7,217 nucleotides of DNA from the NCBI GenBank assembly GCA_030150085.1, contig JASLGJ010000253.1:1-7217 (forward strand). Reading direction: 5' to 3'. The number at the start of each line of letters is the position of its first letter. The stretch's first letter is position 1. Under the pieces are notes generated by a model, which saw only the letters and a list, made by a program, of their open reading frames with translations, was not told the origin of the DNA and did no database searches. This document shows positions 5,335 to 7,217 of this stretch, in pieces. A program made the position numbers and the translations under genes. Source of the DNA: Candidatus Elarobacter sp. Lineage in GTDB: Bacteria; Vulcanimicrobiota; Vulcanimicrobiia; Vulcanimicrobiales; Vulcanimicrobiaceae.

Positions 5335-6345
5335 GTGGTGGGTCACGATCGCAAAGCGTTCTTGCGCGGCGGAGCGGCGACGCTCGCGTCGATCGCTTTC
5401 GTCCGCTTCCCCGGCGAGGCGGCGGAGTTCAACTGGAAGTGGGCGCACGCCACGCAGACCGAGCACCCGCTCAACGTCAACGCGGTGAAAGTCTCCAATG
5501 CGGTTCTGGCGCGCTCCAAGGGCCGGCTCAAGATCGGCATCTTCGGCAACAGCGTGCTGGGCGGCGACCCCGCCATGCTGCAGCAGGTCCGCACCGGGGC
5601 GATTCAGATCTACTCCGGCTACGGCGGCATCCACCAGAGCGTCGCCCCGCTGGCCGGGATCGAGGCGATCGGCTTCGCCTTCCGCGACCAGAAGCAGGCC
5701 CTGGCCGCCTTCGACGGCCCGCTCGGCTCGCTGATCCGCAAGCAGATGGACGAGCGGGGCCCGTTCGTGACCTTCGAACGGCCCTGGGTCAACGGCTTCC
5801 GCCAGGTCACCACCTCGACCAAGCCGGTGCGCGCGCTGGGCGACCTGGCCGGGCTGAAGATCCGCACCCCGCCCTCGCGCATCTGGGTCGACATGTTCAA
5901 GACCCTGGGCGCGGCGCCGACCGCGATCGCGGCGGGCGAGATGTACACCGCCCTGCAGACCCACGTGGTCGACGCGCAGGAGAACCCGTTCACGATCATC
6001 GAGACGTTCCGCCTGTTCGAGGTCCAGAAGTACATCTCGGTGACCAACCACATGTGGTCGAACTTCTGGATCGTCTCCAACGCCGAGGCGTTCAACGCGC
6101 TGCCGCGCGACCTGCAGCGGATCGTGCGCGACGCGTCCAACGAGGCCGCGCTGACCAACCGGCGCGAGATGGAGCTCTCCAACGCGTCGCTGGCCGACAA
6201 GCTGGTCCGGCGCGGCATGCAGCTCAACCGGCTCGACACGCGCCCCTTCCGGGCCGCGCTCAAGCCGTTCTACGAGGCCCAGCGCAAGGAGTTCGGCGAC
6301 ACGGCCTGGTCGCTGCTGCAGCAGAGCGTCGGGGAGCTGGGATAG
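5335..6345 (+). CDS. dctP: TRAP transporter substrate-binding protein, DctP family
   Basis: A periplasmic solute receptor of about 336 aa for a tripartite ATP-independent transporter, a system that usually imports organic acids using an ion gradient. The N-terminus (HDRKAFLRGGAATLASIAFV) is a signal peptide with a Tat-like RK-x-FL pattern in place of the usual twin Arg, so export by Tat or Sec is possible. Cleavage is likely near residues 28-31. Family hallmarks are LAGLKIRTPPSRIWVDMFK (171-189), where Arg177 matches the conserved arginine that clamps the substrate carboxylate, then GAAPTAIAAGEMYTALQTHVVD and AQENP (192-218). The GTG start is chosen from the ribosome binding site and signal peptide; the next GTG, three bases on, is equally possible. 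The membrane subunits DctQ and DctM are absent here, since ilvD follows 2 bp after the stop. They may lie beyond the window, or the receptor may be an orphan. The substrate is unknown; a keto, hydroxy or sugar acid would fit the dehydratase neighbour. Confidence 0.92.
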   Translation: MVGHDRKAFLRGGAATLASIAFVRFPGEAAEFNWKWAHATQTEHPLNVNAVKVSNAVLARSKGRLKIGIFGNSVLGGDPAMLQQVRTGAIQIYSGYGGIHQSVAPLAGIEAIGFAFRDQKQALAAFDGPLGSLIRKQMDERGPFVTFERPWVNGFRQVTTSTKPVRALGDLAGLKIRTPPSRIWVDMFKTLGAAPTAIAAGEMYTALQTHVVDAQENPFTIIETFRLFEVQKYISVTNHMWSNFWIVSNAEAFNALPRDLQRIVRDASNEAALTNRREMELSNASLADKLVRRGMQLNRLDTRPFRAALKPFYEAQRKEFGDTAWSLLQQSVGELG

Positions 6346-6347
6346 CG

Positions 6348-7217
6348 ATGCCCGCCGACGGCTCGAGCAACGGGAGCCACCTGCGGGCGCGCAGCTCGGT
6401 GGTGCTCGACGGGCGCGACCGCGCGCCGGCCCGCTCGTATTTTCACGCGGTCGGGCTGAGCGACGAGGACCTGGCCAAGCCCCTGGTCCTGATCGCCAAC
6501 ACCTGGACCGACGCCATGCCCTGCAACATCGGCCTGCGCGCGCTGGCCGACGACGTGCGGGCCGGCGTGCGCGCGGCCGGCGGCACGCCGCTGGAGTGCA
6601 ACACGATCGCGATCTCCGACGGCATCTCGATGGGCACGCGCGGGATGCGCGCCTCGCTGGTGTCGCGCGAGACCATCGCCGACTCGATCGAGCTGTTCGC
6701 GCGCGGCTACGGCTTCGACGCCGTGGTCGCGCTGGTGGCCTGCGACAAGACCATTCCCGCCGCCGGGATGGCCTTGCTGCGGCTCGACATACCGGGTGTG
6801 GTGCTCTACGGCGGCTCGATCGCGCCCGGCCGCTACCAAGGCCGCGACCTGACCATCGGCGACGTGTTCGAGGCGGTCGGGCAGCACGCGGCGGGCACGA
6901 TCGACGACGCCGAGCTCAAGGCGATCGAGCTGGCGGCCTGCCCGGGCGCGGGCGCCTGCGGCGGGCAGTTCACCGCCAACACCATGGCCATGGCGCTGGA
7001 GTTCCTGGGCCTGTCGCCGATCGGCAGCGCCAGCCCGGGCGCGACCGACCCGCGCCGGGCCGAGTGGGCCCGGCGGGCCGGCACGCTGGCGATGGAGATG
7101 CTGCGCCGCGGGCTGACCCCGCGCACGATCGCGACCCGGGCCGCGTTCGAGAACGCGATCGCGGGCGCGGTCGCGACCGGCGGCTCGTCCAACGCCGTCC
7201 TGCACCTGATGGCGCTG
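6348..7217 (+). CDS. ilvD: Dihydroxy-acid dehydratase, IlvD/Edd family (3' end cut by window)
   Basis: The first 290 codons of an iron-sulfur dehydratase are present; full-length members have roughly 550-600 residues. The biosynthetic enzyme turns 2,3-dihydroxyisovalerate into 2-ketoisovalerate, the precursor of valine and leucine, and does the matching step for isoleucine. Signatures are NTWTDAMPCN (51-60), SDGISMGTRGM (90-100), ACDKTIPAAGMA (131-142) and GAGACGGQFTANTM (200-213), with GGSSNAVLHLMA at the cut end. Cys59, Cys132 and Cys204 fit the ligands of a [2Fe-2S] cluster. Asp91, Asp133 and Lys134 fit the magnesium site with its carbamylated lysine. It starts 2 bp after the TRAP gene stop, so the two are probably co-transcribed. 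The ribosome binding site is weak. Sugar-acid dehydratases share the fold, and pairing with a TRAP receptor makes a catabolic role possible. The CPGAGACGG block and overall match favour true IlvD, but the missing C-terminal half would help decide. Confidence 0.9.
   Translation, partial: MPADGSSNGSHLRARSSVVLDGRDRAPARSYFHAVGLSDEDLAKPLVLIANTWTDAMPCNIGLRALADDVRAGVRAAGGTPLECNTIAISDGISMGTRGMRASLVSRETIADSIELFARGYGFDAVVALVACDKTIPAAGMALLRLDIPGVVLYGGSIAPGRYQGRDLTIGDVFEAVGQHAAGTIDDAELKAIELAACPGAGACGGQFTANTMAMALEFLGLSPIGSASPGATDPRRAEWARRAGTLAMEMLRRGLTPRTIATRAAFENAIAGAVATGGSSNAVLHLMAL

Noticed and set aside
4702..6051. Minus-strand 449-aa frame antisense to LysR and the TRAP gene
   Set aside because: Low-complexity Arg/Ala-rich shadow; the plus-strand genes have clear family motifs.
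6270..7205. Minus-strand 311-aa frame antisense to ilvD
   Set aside because: No recognisable domain; the plus-strand frame has all IlvD active-site motifs up to the window end.

Overview
This is a GC-rich bacterial window with two divergent gene blocks. It carries no RNA genes, mobile elements or CRISPR arrays that I can see. The GC-biased codons, closely packed genes and good Shine-Dalgarno sequences indicate a high-GC bacterium. The TRAP-type solute-binding protein and the LysR regulator fit Proteobacteria, or a high-GC environmental phylum such as Eremiobacterota, better than Streptomyces. I cannot fix the phylum from the sequence alone.

Left block (minus strand, read from 4165 down to 1). 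This looks like one translationally coupled operon that builds a halogenated amino acid on a carrier protein. Its genes, in order of transcription, are: a free-standing NRPS adenylation domain (617 aa) whose pocket residues read DAFWLGGTFK, a valine-type code; a free-standing 95-aa peptidyl carrier protein; and two tandem, non-identical SyrB2/CytC3-type non-heme iron, 2-oxoglutarate-dependent halogenases. The first 19 codons of a fifth, unidentified gene follow at the window edge. Both halogenases have Ala in place of the iron-binding Asp (H-Q-A instead of H-x-D), which is the hallmark that opens an iron site for chloride. The parts list resembles the cytotrienin/armentomycin CytC1-C2-C3 set and the barbamide BarD-BarA-BarB1-BarB2 set. 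The likely product is a mono- or poly-chlorinated valine (or 2-aminobutyrate) held as a carrier thioester.

Middle (4166-4268). A 103-bp divergent intergenic region separates the operon from a LysR-type regulator on the plus strand. It holds an AT-rich promoter-like box and an imperfect inverted repeat that is a candidate operator.

Right block (plus strand, 4269-7217). The LysR-type regulator is followed by a good sigma70-type promoter, a TRAP transporter periplasmic binding protein and, 2 bp later, a dihydroxy-acid dehydratase (IlvD family) cut off by the window end. IlvD makes the keto acid precursor of valine. Its position opposite a valine-type halogenation cassette suggests either substrate supply or protection against a branched-chain amino acid antimetabolite. 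It could equally belong to an unrelated acid-uptake and catabolism operon that marks the cluster edge.
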